Positions 16,101-24,224 of a stretch of 64,000 nt of DNA are shown in pieces. Source of the stretch: Lewinellaceae bacterium (GTDB lineage: Bacteria > Bacteroidota > Bacteroidia > Chitinophagales > Saprospiraceae); assembly GCA_020636435.1 (NCBI GenBank), contig JACJXX010000001.1, forward strand, positions 4,543,001 through 4,607,000, written 5' to 3'. The notes beneath the pieces are model-generated. The model was not told the origin of the DNA and did no database searches. It saw only the letters and a program-made list of their open reading frames with translations. Positions within the stretch are counted from its first letter, which is position 1, and the number at the start of each line of letters is the position of its first letter. The position numbers and the translations under genes were made by a program.

Positions 16101-18976
16101 TCGTTGGCGATAATCACTTCCAGGCTGCTGCCGCTGTCGTACACCAACTCGCCGGATTCGGCATTCCAGATGGAGAAGGAGCGGCCGCCGTAGGCGTACA
16201 GCTCGTCGAAATCGCCGTCGCCGTCCAGGTCGCCGTTGGCGCTGGTCACGAACAGGCGGCCGAGCAGCACGTCTTCCTTAAGGTATGCGGCGTCCGGGAA
16301 AGCCGCCGGATCGAGGGCGACCGCATCGTCGCCGACCCGGAATTCCTCGCTGAAGGCATCGTAATTGCGGGCGTCTCCTTCGTTGGCCGTGATGAGGTAG
16401 CGCTGCCCGCCAACGGCAAAGTAGTCGATGGCGCCTGGCTGATACATGCCTTTGACCGGCCAGTTGGCGAAGAAAATATCCGGCGAGCGGTCGGATGCAT
16501 CGAAATAAAGGCCTGGCTGAGACCAGTCTTTGTATCCCAGTGGCAAGATAGCCGCAGCCGTTGCCGTTTCAATATCCACGACAACCAGGGCGTTGTTTTC
16601 CTGGCAAACCACATAAGCAGTAGCGCCATCATCGGAGATGGCGATGTATTCCGGTTCCAAATCCTGGGCTACAGTCGCGCCCGGCCCGTACAGGCGCACG
16701 CCCCGGGCTGCCAGGCTGGCCGAATCGGCATTGAAAGCGGCAAAGCTCACCGGCGCCACATCAGAATTCATCATATTGCCCACGCCGGGCTCCATGTTGA
16801 TGATGCTCACAGAGCCCTCGGGGTCCACCAGGTAATTGCCGCTGGGCTCCCCTTCATTCGCTACGAGCAGCCTGCTGCCGCCGGGAGAGAAAACGAGCAT
16901 ATTGGGCAAAGGGCCCACTTCGACGGAGCTTTGCAGGAAACCATTGGTTTCAAAGAAAAGGACAGCGCCGTTGTCGCCGGTTACATTAGCGGCCATGGCC
17001 ACTGCAACCATGCCATCATAAACTGCCAAGGAGGTAATCTGCCCATCGTACAACGCCGAAAGGTTAATAGAAATGACAGGCCTCAGGTTCACGGGGTTGG
17101 AAAAATCGATGATGTCCAGCCTGTTTTCGCGGGCATTGGCCACGAACAGGCGCTGAGAGCCGGGGTCATGGGCAACGCTCTCTGCCGAAAGCCCGGATTC
17201 GTAACTGCCTCGGTGTACGACCTTTATGCCGGGCGGCGACAGCGGCGGAGGAGATGCGATGTCGTTGTCTTTGATCAGTACAATAAGCTTGTCGTTTGCG
17301 CCTGGAACGCCATTGACGACCTGCGTCATTTCAAGGATCAGATACCGGCCGCCCGGAGCGGCATTGTCCAGTATGTTTATATCCACGAATTGCAACTCGG
17401 CGCTGCTGGCGGGGAAGGTAATGGTGTTGGTTGCCAAAATATAGTCTTCGCCATTTACGGCAGTGGAGGCGCTGGCCACCGACAGAATAACCTGTGAAGG
17501 TACCGGATCGGGATTGTTGACCACCAGGGCCAGGGATTGCGGGCCGGAGCCTTCTTCCACTGCTACCGAGGCTTCTGCAAAGGAAATGACGGGCGGCAGG
17601 TTTTCGCTGGTAATTCCCGGAGTAGCGAAGACATCTGTATCCCCGGCCTGAGTAATGGAAGCACGCCAGTTGTGGCCATCATTATTGTCAAGAACAGCGG
17701 CGATCAGTTCCAGAGAGGGGCCGCCCCCGTCGGGGGTGGTGGGCCAGGGGTCGTTGTCATTGTAATTGACCTCATCGATGACCGTGCCGCTGTAGTTGGT
17801 AATGATGAGGTCTCCACCTCCGTTGCCGAGGTTGTTGGTGGCGCCCCAGCCCAGAAAATCTTCACCAAAAAATGCTTCAGCCACCGCTTCGTTGTAGGCC
17901 ATCAACAACACTTCTCCTGCCGGCAGGATAAGCCCTGCCGGGAAGGTGAAAGCGAACTCTCCGTCAATCTGAAGCCCTCCCATGGATGCCGGGCTGTCGC
18001 CGGCATTGTAAATCTCAATGAACTCCTGATCTTCATCGGAAGGCGGATTGTAAAAAATTTCTGTGATGACCAGAGCAGGAGCCGTATTGTTGTAGATGAA
18101 GTCGAAAGTGAAAGGAGCGAGCAGGAAGTTGCCGGCGGCATCCGCGACTGGCCCGACGGTGATGGAGTTGGCTTGCCCGGCGACGAAATCTTCGGTGAAA
18201 ATGATGTCGACAAACGAAAAGCTCCCTCCCGGGTTTGTGTAGGTTATGTTGCTGATAGCAGCATTGGCAGTATAATTCGCCAGATTCTCTACGCTTGCCT
18301 GATCCATAGGCTCGCTGTACGCCACCCTTACGGAATTGGGGCCGGTCACTTCCGCATCGGTCACAAAGGGTGAGATGAAATCCTCATTGCTGCTGAAAAC
18401 GGATATATCGTCAAAACCTGCCAGGTCGTTGGTGCCATTTTGCCTGGCCATCAGGCGCAGGCGCAGGTTGGAGGCGCCGGGCGGGACGTTGATGAAAACC
18501 GTCTCCCAGGCACCGGTGTTGCGGTTCAGGTCCACGTAGTTGGCCATATCGAAGCCGGGGCCGGCATCGGTTTGCAGGATATAACCGATAGAGTCGTTGT
18601 CTTCGTATTCTATGGTGTAGTATTTGAAGGCGACCGTATTGAAGTTAAAGCCGGAGATGTCAACAGATTCGAAATCAAGGGTATGAAACCCGGGGATGCC
18701 GCCATTCGGGTTGTCCAGGTCGCGCATGAACCAGAACTTCTGGCCGGTGGCGGGCTGGACGTCTTCGGTTGATGTGGTGTCCGCCCAGACGTCGTCGCCG
18801 CCGTCGGCGACGTAGCGAGGCGGGGAGGCCGTGTAATTCCAGGTGTCATTGACGGAGCCTTCGAAACCCTGGAAAAGTTCCCGGGTATCCTGGGACAGGA
18901 GCGGGAAGGACAGGAGTGCGCTCAGGCAGAGGGCGCTCAAAGCCCGGATGAGAGGGTGAAAATGCTTCATAGGCAA
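13196..18976 (-). CDS. Giant T9SS-secreted protein: lamin-tail, Calx-beta and two choice-of-anchor I propellers
   Basis: The 1926-residue protein has a signal peptide, an N-terminal jelly-roll-like region (about 30-205), an SbsA/Ig-like domain (about 205-300, MDQASVENLANYTANAAI), a lamin-tail domain (about 300-440, LVITEIFYNPPSDEDQEFIEI), a Calx-beta domain, a first choice-of-anchor I propeller, a second Calx-beta domain, a second propeller, an Ig/PKD-like segment and a T9SS type A sorting domain (last 80 residues, LSPNPTAGLATVRL to LEKRLVVE). It should be exported by Sec, then by the type IX secretion system, and attached to or released from the cell surface. The repeated propeller-Calx-beta unit points to internal duplication. 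It runs in the same direction as its smaller paralogue. Confidence 0.92.
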   Translation of the reverse strand: MPMKHFHPLIRALSALCLSALLSFPLLSQDTRELFQGFEGSVNDTWNYTASPPRYVADGGDDVWADTTSTEDVQPATGQKFWFMRDLDNPNGGIPGFHTLDFESVDISGFNFNTVAFKYYTIEYEDNDSIGYILQTDAGPGFDMANYVDLNRNTGAWETVFINVPPGASNLRLRLMARQNGTNDLAGFDDISVFSSNEDFISPFVTDAEVTGPNSVRVAYSEPMDQASVENLANYTANAAISNITYTNPGGSFSFVDIIFTEDFVAGQANSITVGPVADAAGNFLLAPFTFDFIYNNTAPALVITEIFYNPPSDEDQEFIEIYNAGDSPASMGGLQIDGEFAFTFPAGLILPAGEVLLMAYNEAVAEAFFGEDFLGWGATNNLGNGGGDLIITNYSGTVIDEVNYNDNDPWPTTPDGGGPSLELIAAVLDNNDGHNWRASITQAGDTDVFATPGITSENLPPVISFAEASVAVEEGSGPQSLALVVNNPDPVPSQVILSVASASTAVNGEDYILATNTITFPASSAELQFVDINILDNAAPGGRYLILEMTQVVNGVPGANDKLIVLIKDNDIASPPPLSPPGIKVVHRGSYESGLSAESVAHDPGSQRLFVANARENRLDIIDFSNPVNLRPVISINLSALYDGQITSLAVYDGMVAVAMAANVTGDNGAVLFFETNGFLQSSVEVGPLPNMLVFSPGGSRLLVANEGEPSGNYLVDPEGSVSIINMEPGVGNMMNSDVAPVSFAAFNADSASLAARGVRLYGPGATVAQDLEPEYIAISDDGATAYVVCQENNALVVVDIETATAAAILPLGYKDWSQPGLYFDASDRSPDIFFANWPVKGMYQPGAIDYFAVGGQRYLITANEGDARNYDAFSEEFRVGDDAVALDPAAFPDAAYLKEDVLLGRLFVTSANGDLDGDGDFDELYAYGGRSFSIWNAESGELVYDSGSSLEVIIANDPVFARIFNVNEDENEPKGRSDDKGPEPKAVVVGVVDGVPYAFVAMERIGGVMVFELSNPAAPQYIQYINTRNLNFPVGDLSPDDLAFIAAEDSPDGKALLVASHLVSGTVAVFEAGTFATVGFATSSSVVPEGSGRLEIEVQVEVDGALDGEATVRIIGASTAVEGEDYTMANTSLVFPGGSSEPQRITLDILDNDAPGGRYLILEIAPANNSVFIEETNRHILLIQDNDDAPPVAQTNPYIQMNYLGSYATPFGSTLEIADYDEASQRLFVTNPAASVVEILDYSDPANVTRVDTFSVLPYGSGANAVAVRNGIVAVAVQGANTGDSGKVVFFDVDGSFQKEVAVGVLPDMILFSPDGGKVLTANEGEPSSDYTVDPEGSVSIIDISGGVASAAVTTLGFEAFNSQRANLIAGGVRIFGPNATVAQDLEPEHIAISEDGNTAYVTCQENNALAVIDLPTETVAAIWPLGTKDWDRAGASFDASDRSSGVFFANWPVKGLYQPDAIDFFTVDGIGYLITANEGDARTYGAFTEEFRVGDDEIVLDPTAFPDAEYLKEDVLLGRLRISSAAGDTDGDGDYDELYAYGARSFSIRILATGALIFDSDNDLEQIIEADSVFGSLFNTNDEENAFKNRSDDKGPEPETVVVAEIDGREFAFIGLERMGGIVAYEVSNPVAPEFIQYINTRNVIDLGGDLSPEGMAFIPASASPTGRPMLVVAYEVSGTVALFDLQLNCSIASLPDEVSFCEGQPGLLEVSGAYEQIAWSTGEMGPSIAVSNEGPYTVTATTASGCVATDTVAVSFTPLPAFDFPQDTLICADDVTIFEPGSGNAFIIDGIMQDAFIVEGFAPGAYSVEAIVVSDLGCQLPAELNFTIDICAGTQHIAPAEAIELSPNPTAGLATVRLRNLRESVYHLQVANAAGQLISHSRVVPLQGEYRAEIDLSAMPPGIYLVRLVSGSRLLEKRLVVE

Positions 18977-19045
18977 GAATTTGGGTTCTCAGAAAGTAAG
19001 CTGGCAAAGCTAAAGAGGGAAGGGGCGGCAGGGCGCCTCCTTTTC

Positions 19046-20128
19046 TTACCCCATCGCCCCTTCCTTCATCTTCTCGGCATTTTCGGCCATTTGGAGGGCT
19101 TCGATGATGGGTTCAAGCTCGCCCTCCATTACAGCCTGCAGGTTGGAGTTTTTGTTATCTCCTTCCAGGCGGTGGTCGGTGACGCGGTTCTGCGGAAAGT
19201 TGTAGGTGCGAACCTTTCCGGAGCGGTCGCCAGAGCCCACCAGAGAGCGGCGTTTGGCGGCCTGCTCGGATTCGTGCTGCTCGCGCTGCGCTTCGGCGAT
19301 CTTCACGTAGAGGCGCTGCAGGGCGATCTCCCGGTTCTTGATCTGGGAGCGGCCGTCCTGGCTTTCGGAGACGATGCCGGTGGGCAGGTGGGTGATGCGC
19401 ACGGCCGACTCCGTCTTGTTGACGTGCTGGCCGCCGGCGCCGCTGGAGCGGTAAGTGTCGATCTTGAGGTCGGCTTTATTGATGTCGACGTCTTCCATTT
19501 CCAGTTTGGGCATGACCACCACAGTGGCCGCCGAAGTATGCACGCGCCCCTGCGATTCGGTCTTCGGGATGCGCTGGACGCGGTGGGCGCCGGATTCGAA
19601 CTTGAGTTTGCCGTAGACATCCTCCCCGGAAATTTCCAGTACGAGTTTGTTGTAGCCGCCGACGGTGCCCTCGTTGACGGAAACGGTTTCCACTTTCCAA
19701 CCCTGTTGTTCGAAATAGCGGGTATACATGCGGTAGAGGTCGCCTGCAAAAAGGCTGGCCTCGTCGCCGCCGGTGCCGGAGCGGATTTCGAAGATCACGT
19801 CTTTGGAATCTTCCGGGTCTTTGGGGATGAGCAGCACTTTGATCTGCTCTTCCAGCTCCTCCTGGCGGGGTTCGAGCTCTTCCAGTTCCATTTCGGCCAT
19901 TTCGCGCATCTCAGCGCTTTCGTCCCTGAGCATTTCCCGGGCGGTTTGTATGTTGCCCAGCAACTGCTTGTACTGCTCGTAGGCCCTGACCAAAGGCTGC
20001 AGGTCTTTGTACTCCTTGCTCACCCTGGTGTAGCGGCTCATGTCGGCGATGAGCCCCGGGTCGGCCATCTGCTCTTCGAGGTAGATGTATCGTTCCTTTA
20101 TTGCCTGAAGCTTGTCTAGCATATCCAT
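19046..20128 (-). CDS. prfA: Peptide chain release factor 1
   Basis: The 360-residue protein recognises UAA/UAG stop codons in the ribosomal A site and releases the peptide. It carries the GGQ motif (SSGAGGQHVNKTESAVR) and the class-I release factor middle domain; the region around GRVHTSAATVVVMP is typical of bacterial RF1. Open sequence extends to 20194, but family alignment favours MDMLDKL (20128) or MLDKL (20122). The N-terminal domain is coiled-coil rich (about 5-100). It stands apart from other translation genes here. Confidence 0.95.
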   Translation of the reverse strand: MDMLDKLQAIKERYIYLEEQMADPGLIADMSRYTRVSKEYKDLQPLVRAYEQYKQLLGNIQTAREMLRDESAEMREMAEMELEELEPRQEELEEQIKVLLIPKDPEDSKDVIFEIRSGTGGDEASLFAGDLYRMYTRYFEQQGWKVETVSVNEGTVGGYNKLVLEISGEDVYGKLKFESGAHRVQRIPKTESQGRVHTSAATVVVMPKLEMEDVDINKADLKIDTYRSSGAGGQHVNKTESAVRITHLPTGIVSESQDGRSQIKNREIALQRLYVKIAEAQREQHESEQAAKRRSLVGSGDRSGKVRTYNFPQNRVTDHRLEGDNKNSNLQAVMEGELEPIIEALQMAENAEKMKEGAMG

Positions 20129-20194
20129 ATCGAATTTTCGAAATAAAAAAAGAAGGTTAAACGGCCTGGCGGGCCAATTGCGGCGGGCGGGCAA

Positions 20195-20513
20195 AGGGCG
20201 CTACATGAATTGCTGCGGCATGAGTTGTTGTGCGGCCATGGTACTGTTTGTCCTGCAAAATTAACATTATCTGGATAAGGCGAAAACAACAGAGAGGAAA
20301 TATTGGTTCATGGCTGAACGGATTGTTATATTGCTGGGCCTGCGGGGGCGATAGGGATGGTTATGGTTATATGGTTATATTGGCACTGAGCGAATAACCC
20401 CGGCCAACACGATAGCATGCAATGTCATTAACTTAATAGCCATCTAGCCATACAGCCATCTAACCATCTAGCCATATAACCATCTAACCATAAAGCCATA
20501 TAACCATCTAACC
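20195..20513. repeat. tsaB upstream spacer with inverted 8-bp-period arrays
   Basis: The right part (20436-20513) is ten 8-bp units of the form NNRRCCAT (such as CTAACCAT, ATAACCAT, ACAGCCAT); the last unit supplies the AT of the tsaB ATG at 20514. The left part (20357-20383) is the same unit on the opposite strand (ATGGTTAT type), about 50 bases upstream, so the two can pair into a hairpin. Nothing else recognisable lies between prfA and tsaB. Confidence 0.8.
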
Positions 20514-21200
20514 ATGTCTCTCTTACTCCACATAGAAACCGCCACTGACATCTGCTCCATCGGCCTGAGCCGGGGGGATCAACTGTTGAGCATCCACAAT
20601 GCGGCGGCCGGATACCAGCACGCTGCGCAGATCACCCTGCTCATTCAGCGTTGCCTGGAGGAGGCGGGCCTCAGCCTGAAAGAACTGGACGCCCTTTCGC
20701 TGAGCAGCGGGCCGGGGTCTTACACCTCCCTGAGGGTGGGAGCGGCTACGGCAAAGGGCATTTGTTACAGCCTGGACAAGCCCCTGATCGTCGTGGACAC
20801 CCTTCGGGCGCTGGCTTTGGCAAGCCGGAAGCAGGAACGGGAAGAGGCGCTGTACTACCCCATGATCGATGCCCGCCGGATGGAAGTGTACACTGCCGGC
20901 TTTGACGCGGCGAACGAACTGGTCGAGGAGCCAAAGGCCATTGTCGTCGATGCGTTTGCCTTCAGCGAGCAGTTGCAGGCCGGCCACCGGATCGTATTGT
21001 CGGGCAACGGGGCTGAAAAATGCCGCCCGGTACTGCCTGGCGAGAATATTATATACAGCCCGGTAGCCTGCTCGGCTGCCCACCTGCTTCCGCTGGCGCT
21101 GGTTGCCTTTGAACAGGAGGATTTTGAGGATGTCGCCTATTACAGCCCCTTCTATCTCAAGCCGCCAAATATCACAAAACCCAGGCCCAGGCTTAAATAA
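20514..21200 (+). CDS. tsaB: tRNA threonylcarbamoyladenosine biosynthesis protein TsaB
   Basis: The 228-residue protein is a partner of TsaD/TsaE in making the t6A modification at position 37 of ANN-decoding tRNAs. It has the ASKHA-type N-terminus LLHIETATDICSIGLSRG and the family signature SSGPGSYTSLRVGAATAKG (about 65-83). It lacks the metal-binding His motif of TsaD, as expected for TsaB. The start codon lies at the very end of an 8-bp repeat array, so a ribosome-binding site, if any, would have to be repeat-derived. Confidence 0.93.
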   Translation: MSLLLHIETATDICSIGLSRGDQLLSIHNAAAGYQHAAQITLLIQRCLEEAGLSLKELDALSLSSGPGSYTSLRVGAATAKGICYSLDKPLIVVDTLRALALASRKQEREEALYYPMIDARRMEVYTAGFDAANELVEEPKAIVVDAFAFSEQLQAGHRIVLSGNGAEKCRPVLPGENIIYSPVACSAAHLLPLALVAFEQEDFEDVAYYSPFYLKPPNITKPRPRLK

Positions 21201-21387
21201 TTTTGTTAATAAGTTGCTTTTGTGTCAATTATGGTTATTACACATTTCTTTTATGTGAATATTTTTTTATTTTTGCTTGGTATCTTGAAGCTTACAGCTC
21301 ACAATTTCCTGCAATCCCTTGAATTTTGGCAAATGCTTTGATTTTTTGGGTTATGAGGGAATTTTTTAATGTGTAAAACATTTAGAT

Positions 21388-21726
21388 ATGAGAAAACAGA
21401 AAAATGAGGCCGTCATTCTGAAAAAAGGAGACGGCGATATTAAACTTGACTATGCTGAGCTCCGGAAAGCGGTGCTGGTATTAAGGGCTGTCAACCACAA
21501 ATTACGGCAACGCATCATCGATTTGCTGGAGGAAAGCGAAAGCATGACGGTGACCGATATTTATATCAAGCTGCGCCTGGAGCAATCGGTGGCTTCTCAG
21601 CACCTGGCCATCTTGCGCAGAGCCGGAGTCGTAAATACTGAGCGGCAGGGCAAATTCATCAATTATTCCCTCAACCGGGACCGCCTCGCTCAAATCTCCC
21701 GTTTGGTGGATGAGCTCGCAGCCTGA
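21388..21726 (+). CDS. ArsR-type winged-helix transcriptional regulator (first of pair)
   Basis: The 112-residue protein has a winged-helix fold with the ArsR recognition segment RLEQSVASQHLAILRRAGVVNTERQGKFINYSL. It should bind DNA as a dimer. There are no cysteines at the classical ArsR/SmtB alpha-3 or alpha-5 metal sites, so the signal is probably not a thiophilic metal. The next gene encodes a clear paralogue. Its upstream region is AT-rich and contains the promoter, but I cannot fix a box with confidence. Confidence 0.88.
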   Translation: MRKQKNEAVILKKGDGDIKLDYAELRKAVLVLRAVNHKLRQRIIDLLEESESMTVTDIYIKLRLEQSVASQHLAILRRAGVVNTERQGKFINYSLNRDRLAQISRLVDELAA

Positions 21727-21854
21727 TGCTGCAGTTTTCAAAAATTGAAGTACAGGAGCCCGAAAAATGCTGTGTGCAAGTCAAAGCCACGGCATTTTTC
21801 ATTTATAGTCTTGGAAAAAATAAATAAAAAATGCATATTTGCAAAGTATTAATA

Positions 21855-21868
21855 CAAGCAAACGCTTG
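21855..21868. promoter_or_regulatory. Short inverted repeat upstream of second ArsR gene
   Basis: CAAGC-AAAC-GCTTG is a perfect 5-bp dyad 27 bases before the start at 21895. ArsR proteins bind short dyads at their own promoters, so this is a candidate autoregulatory operator. Low length keeps confidence low. Confidence 0.3.
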
Positions 21869-21894
21869 AACAAACATATTTTAAAACAACTTCT

Positions 21895-22209
21895 ATGAGA
21901 AAAACTAAGGTAAGCATCAACCATGAGAAGCTGAACGCTTCCTCTGAGGTACTTCGTGCTGTAGCGCATCCCCTCCGTATGAAAATCCTGGAATTTATCG
22001 ACCAGAACGAGGAGATCAACGTCAACAAAATCTACAACACGCTCGGCCTCGAACAGTCCATCACTTCCCAGCACCTCCGCATCCTCCGCACGGCAGGATT
22101 GGTGAACACCCAGCGTGATGGCAAGTACATCCACTATAGCATAGACTACGAAAAGCTTGGTTGTTCTGTAACTGCGGTTCACAACTTCCTGCAGGAATCC
22201 AGGAAGTAA
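21895..22209 (+). CDS. ArsR-type winged-helix transcriptional regulator (second of pair)
   Basis: The 104-residue protein shares with the preceding gene product the core SSEVLRAVAHPLRMKILEFI and the recognition region LEQSITSQHLRILRTAGLVNTQRDGKYIHYSI. Its single cysteine is near the C-terminus (KLGCSVTAVHNF), so a standard metal site is not visible. Tandem single-domain ArsR genes without an adjacent transporter are unusual; the target may be elsewhere. A strong bidirectional hairpin follows. Confidence 0.9.
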   Translation: MRKTKVSINHEKLNASSEVLRAVAHPLRMKILEFIDQNEEINVNKIYNTLGLEQSITSQHLRILRTAGLVNTQRDGKYIHYSIDYEKLGCSVTAVHNFLQESRK

Positions 22210-22238
22210 GGGCGTAGATAGAGCCGTCCAGCAAAAGG

Positions 22239-22280
22239 AACGGGGATAATAGCTTTCGGCTACTATCCCCGTTGTTTGTT
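22239..22280. terminator. Rho-independent terminator between ArsR and lspA
   Basis: A 15-bp stem with one mismatch (22239-22253 AACGGGGATAATAGC and 22259-22273) with a 5-base loop is followed by TGTTTGTTT. It lies between convergent genes and can serve both. Confidence 0.8.
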
Positions 22281-22293
22281 TCTAAAGGGTTCT

Positions 22294-23085
22294 TTAATCT
22301 CTTTCCGGCGAAGGCCGCGGGCCTTCTTCGTTAGCCCCGTCCGCCGGCGAACCGGAGTTTTCCGGATACCTTATATCGGCAGCGGAGGTCTCTCCGCCGG
22401 CTGCGGTTACAGATGCCGTCTCGTCGGCGTCCTCTTTCCTGCCTTCTTCTGAAAGGGCATCCTGCCCGTCGTCGGGAGAACTGAAAAAGCTGCGCTGGAA
22501 AAGCAGTATATTGATGACTCCCAAAGTAATGGAGAGGTCGGCAATGTTGAAGACGGGTTTGAAGAACATGAAGTGGCTCCCCCCCCAGTACGGCACCCAT
22601 TCCGGAAAATAAGTATCGATGATTGGGAAGTACAGCATATCCACTACTTTGCCGTGCAGGAAGCCGGCGTAGCCGCCGCCCTCGGGAAAAAGCTCCGCCA
22701 GGCCGCCGTGGTAGGGAGAGTCGGAAAATATAAGCCCGTAAAATGCGCTGTCCAGGATGTTGCCGAGCGCTCCGGCGAGGATCAGGGAGAAGCTCGCCAG
22801 CAGGCCTGTCGAAACATTGGAACGGACCAGCAAGCGCAGGTAGTAGATGAGAAAACCCACGGCAATAATGCGGAAAAGGCTCAGCGCCAGCTTCCCGTAA
22901 ATGCCGCCCAGGGAGATGCCGAAGGCCATGCCATTATTTTCCACAAAATGGATGAGGGCCCAATCCAGGCCCAGGATCTCGATCTCGTCGCCATAATTCA
23001 TTTGGGTTTTCACCCATATCTTCAGGGATTGGTCGATGAAAAGGACCAGAAAGATAATGGCGAGGACTATTGCTGATTTCTTCAA
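22294..23085 (-). CDS. lspA: Lipoprotein signal peptidase with acidic C-terminal tail
   Basis: The 263-residue protein cleaves signal peptides of prolipoproteins at the inner membrane. It has four membrane segments and the two catalytic-Asp motifs, GNILDS and FNIADLSI, plus the family ENNGMAFG segment. The first 195 or so residues match the usual length; the last 65 are Asp/Glu/Ser/Pro-rich and look disordered, an extension beyond the typical enzyme. It is 24 bases downstream of the TraR/DksA-like gene, a pairing common in Bacteroidota. The window encodes several of its likely substrates (rubrerythrin, DUF4292 and TPR lipoproteins). Confidence 0.93.
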   Translation of the reverse strand: MKKSAIVLAIIFLVLFIDQSLKIWVKTQMNYGDEIEILGLDWALIHFVENNGMAFGISLGGIYGKLALSLFRIIAVGFLIYYLRLLVRSNVSTGLLASFSLILAGALGNILDSAFYGLIFSDSPYHGGLAELFPEGGGYAGFLHGKVVDMLYFPIIDTYFPEWVPYWGGSHFMFFKPVFNIADLSITLGVINILLFQRSFFSSPDDGQDALSEEGRKEDADETASVTAAGGETSAADIRYPENSGSPADGANEEGPRPSPERD

Positions 23086-23109
23086 ACCTCGGGTTCTTTT
23101 TTAACCGTT

Positions 23110-23493
23110 TTAGTTGCTGCGCGACCGGTTTTGCTTCGCCTCGATGCTGAGGGTGGCATGCGGCACCGCCTTCAGGCGCTCTTTGGAGATCAGTTTGCCG
23201 GTGACGCGGCAAACTCCGTAAGCTTTATTCCGAATCCGGATAAGCGCATTTTCCAGGTGCTGTATGTGCCTGCGCTGGCGGCCGGCCATGCTGGTCAGCC
23301 TTTCGCTCTCCACGGTTCCGATGCCATCATCCAGGCCTTTTACTTTGGCATCCGGGTTATCGGCAAGTTCGGACAACTGGTCAAGATAAAACTGAAGTTG
23401 TTCCTGGGCAAGCTCCAACTTTTTTTCAATGAGCAGCCTGAATTCTTCCAACTCCTCATCGCTGTATCGGGTCTTTTCAGCTTTCTGGTTCAT
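23110..23493 (-). CDS. TraR/DksA-family protein with degenerate zinc finger
   Basis: The 127-residue protein has the DksA-like coiled-coil N-terminal half and the C-terminal YGVCRVTGKLISKERLKAVP segment. DksA family members bind the RNA polymerase secondary channel and alter initiation. The four zinc cysteines are reduced to one (Cys of VCRVT; the others are Thr, Ser and Ala), a state I associate with Bacteroidota members. It lies immediately upstream of lspA in a probable operon. Without zinc ligands the fold must be held otherwise. Confidence 0.88.
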   Translation of the reverse strand: MNQKAEKTRYSDEELEEFRLLIEKKLELAQEQLQFYLDQLSELADNPDAKVKGLDDGIGTVESERLTSMAGRQRRHIQHLENALIRIRNKAYGVCRVTGKLISKERLKAVPHATLSIEAKQNRSRSN

Positions 23494-23713
23494 ATATTTT
23501 TTTTACAAGTTGGGAAATGTAGACCGTCGGATTTTACCGCTTTTCATTTTACGAACAGGTGATTATTACCAAATTGTGGACGCAAAAATAGCAATAATAA
23601 TAATGAGATGGAAGCCCTGCAATAATATTTGCCTGTACAGCCGGTTCGCAGAACTATTACATGGATATAAATTATACGCTTAAACTCCCGCGCGGGTTGA
23701 TCTGCCCGGGCAA

Positions 23714-24208
23714 TCATCCTGCTTGACGCAAAAGGCCGGCCAGGCAATCGATAGCAGATTTCAGGCTTACAAACAAAGCTTCCCTGCCCTCTTTGGTGAC
23801 CAGGATCGCGTCGTCGTCCTCTTCATCGGACAGGGCGTCTTCTACAAAGGCAAGCAAGTCCTCCTGAGGATAATTGTCGAAAAAGACGTTCAGCCGCTCG
23901 TGGAAGCCCCTGGCCTTTACCCCCTGCATCTGCTCCCAGTTGGAATCTTCCGCCTGGCTCAATTGCTGCTCGGTAATGGCGGGAATGCTTTCGCCGCCCA
24001 GGCTGACGGCCTTCCACACGACGAGCATCAGATAGAATAAATATTCTTTTTCACTTTGGGTGAACACCTGGAAATCTTCCGTAAAGAAGTAGGATAGCAA
24101 AACCGGCTGTTCTTCCTCCATTTCTTCGACCGCACGTTCGTAGCTTTCCTCCGAAGCATTGAGTAATTCTGCCGCCTGCTCGACCAGGTTTTCGCTGATA
24201 AATTTCAT
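23714..24208 (-). CDS. Hypothetical acidic protein
   Basis: The 164-residue protein is predicted helical and strongly acidic, with the segment EDALSDEEDDDAILVTKEGREALF near residues 120-145. There is no signal peptide or membrane segment. I do not recognise the family. It begins 16 bases after the stop of the OmpA/coiled-coil gene, so the two are probably co-transcribed, but the link need not be functional. Confidence 0.65.
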   Translation of the reverse strand: MKFISENLVEQAAELLNASEESYERAVEEMEEEQPVLLSYFFTEDFQVFTQSEKEYLFYLMLVVWKAVSLGGESIPAITEQQLSQAEDSNWEQMQGVKARGFHERLNVFFDNYPQEDLLAFVEDALSDEEDDDAILVTKEGREALFVSLKSAIDCLAGLLRQAG

Positions 24209-24224
24209 AAAGTTATGGTAACGG

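Noticed and set aside
15389..17497. Long open frame on the plus strand, antisense to the giant secreted protein gene
   Set aside because: The minus-strand frame has clear domains and a T9SS sorting tail. The antisense frame is a by-product of GC-rich codon use and has no recognisable domain.
23544..23747. 67-residue frame in the gap upstream of the DksA-like gene
   Set aside because: It overlaps the end of the acidic hypothetical gene and has no coding character.
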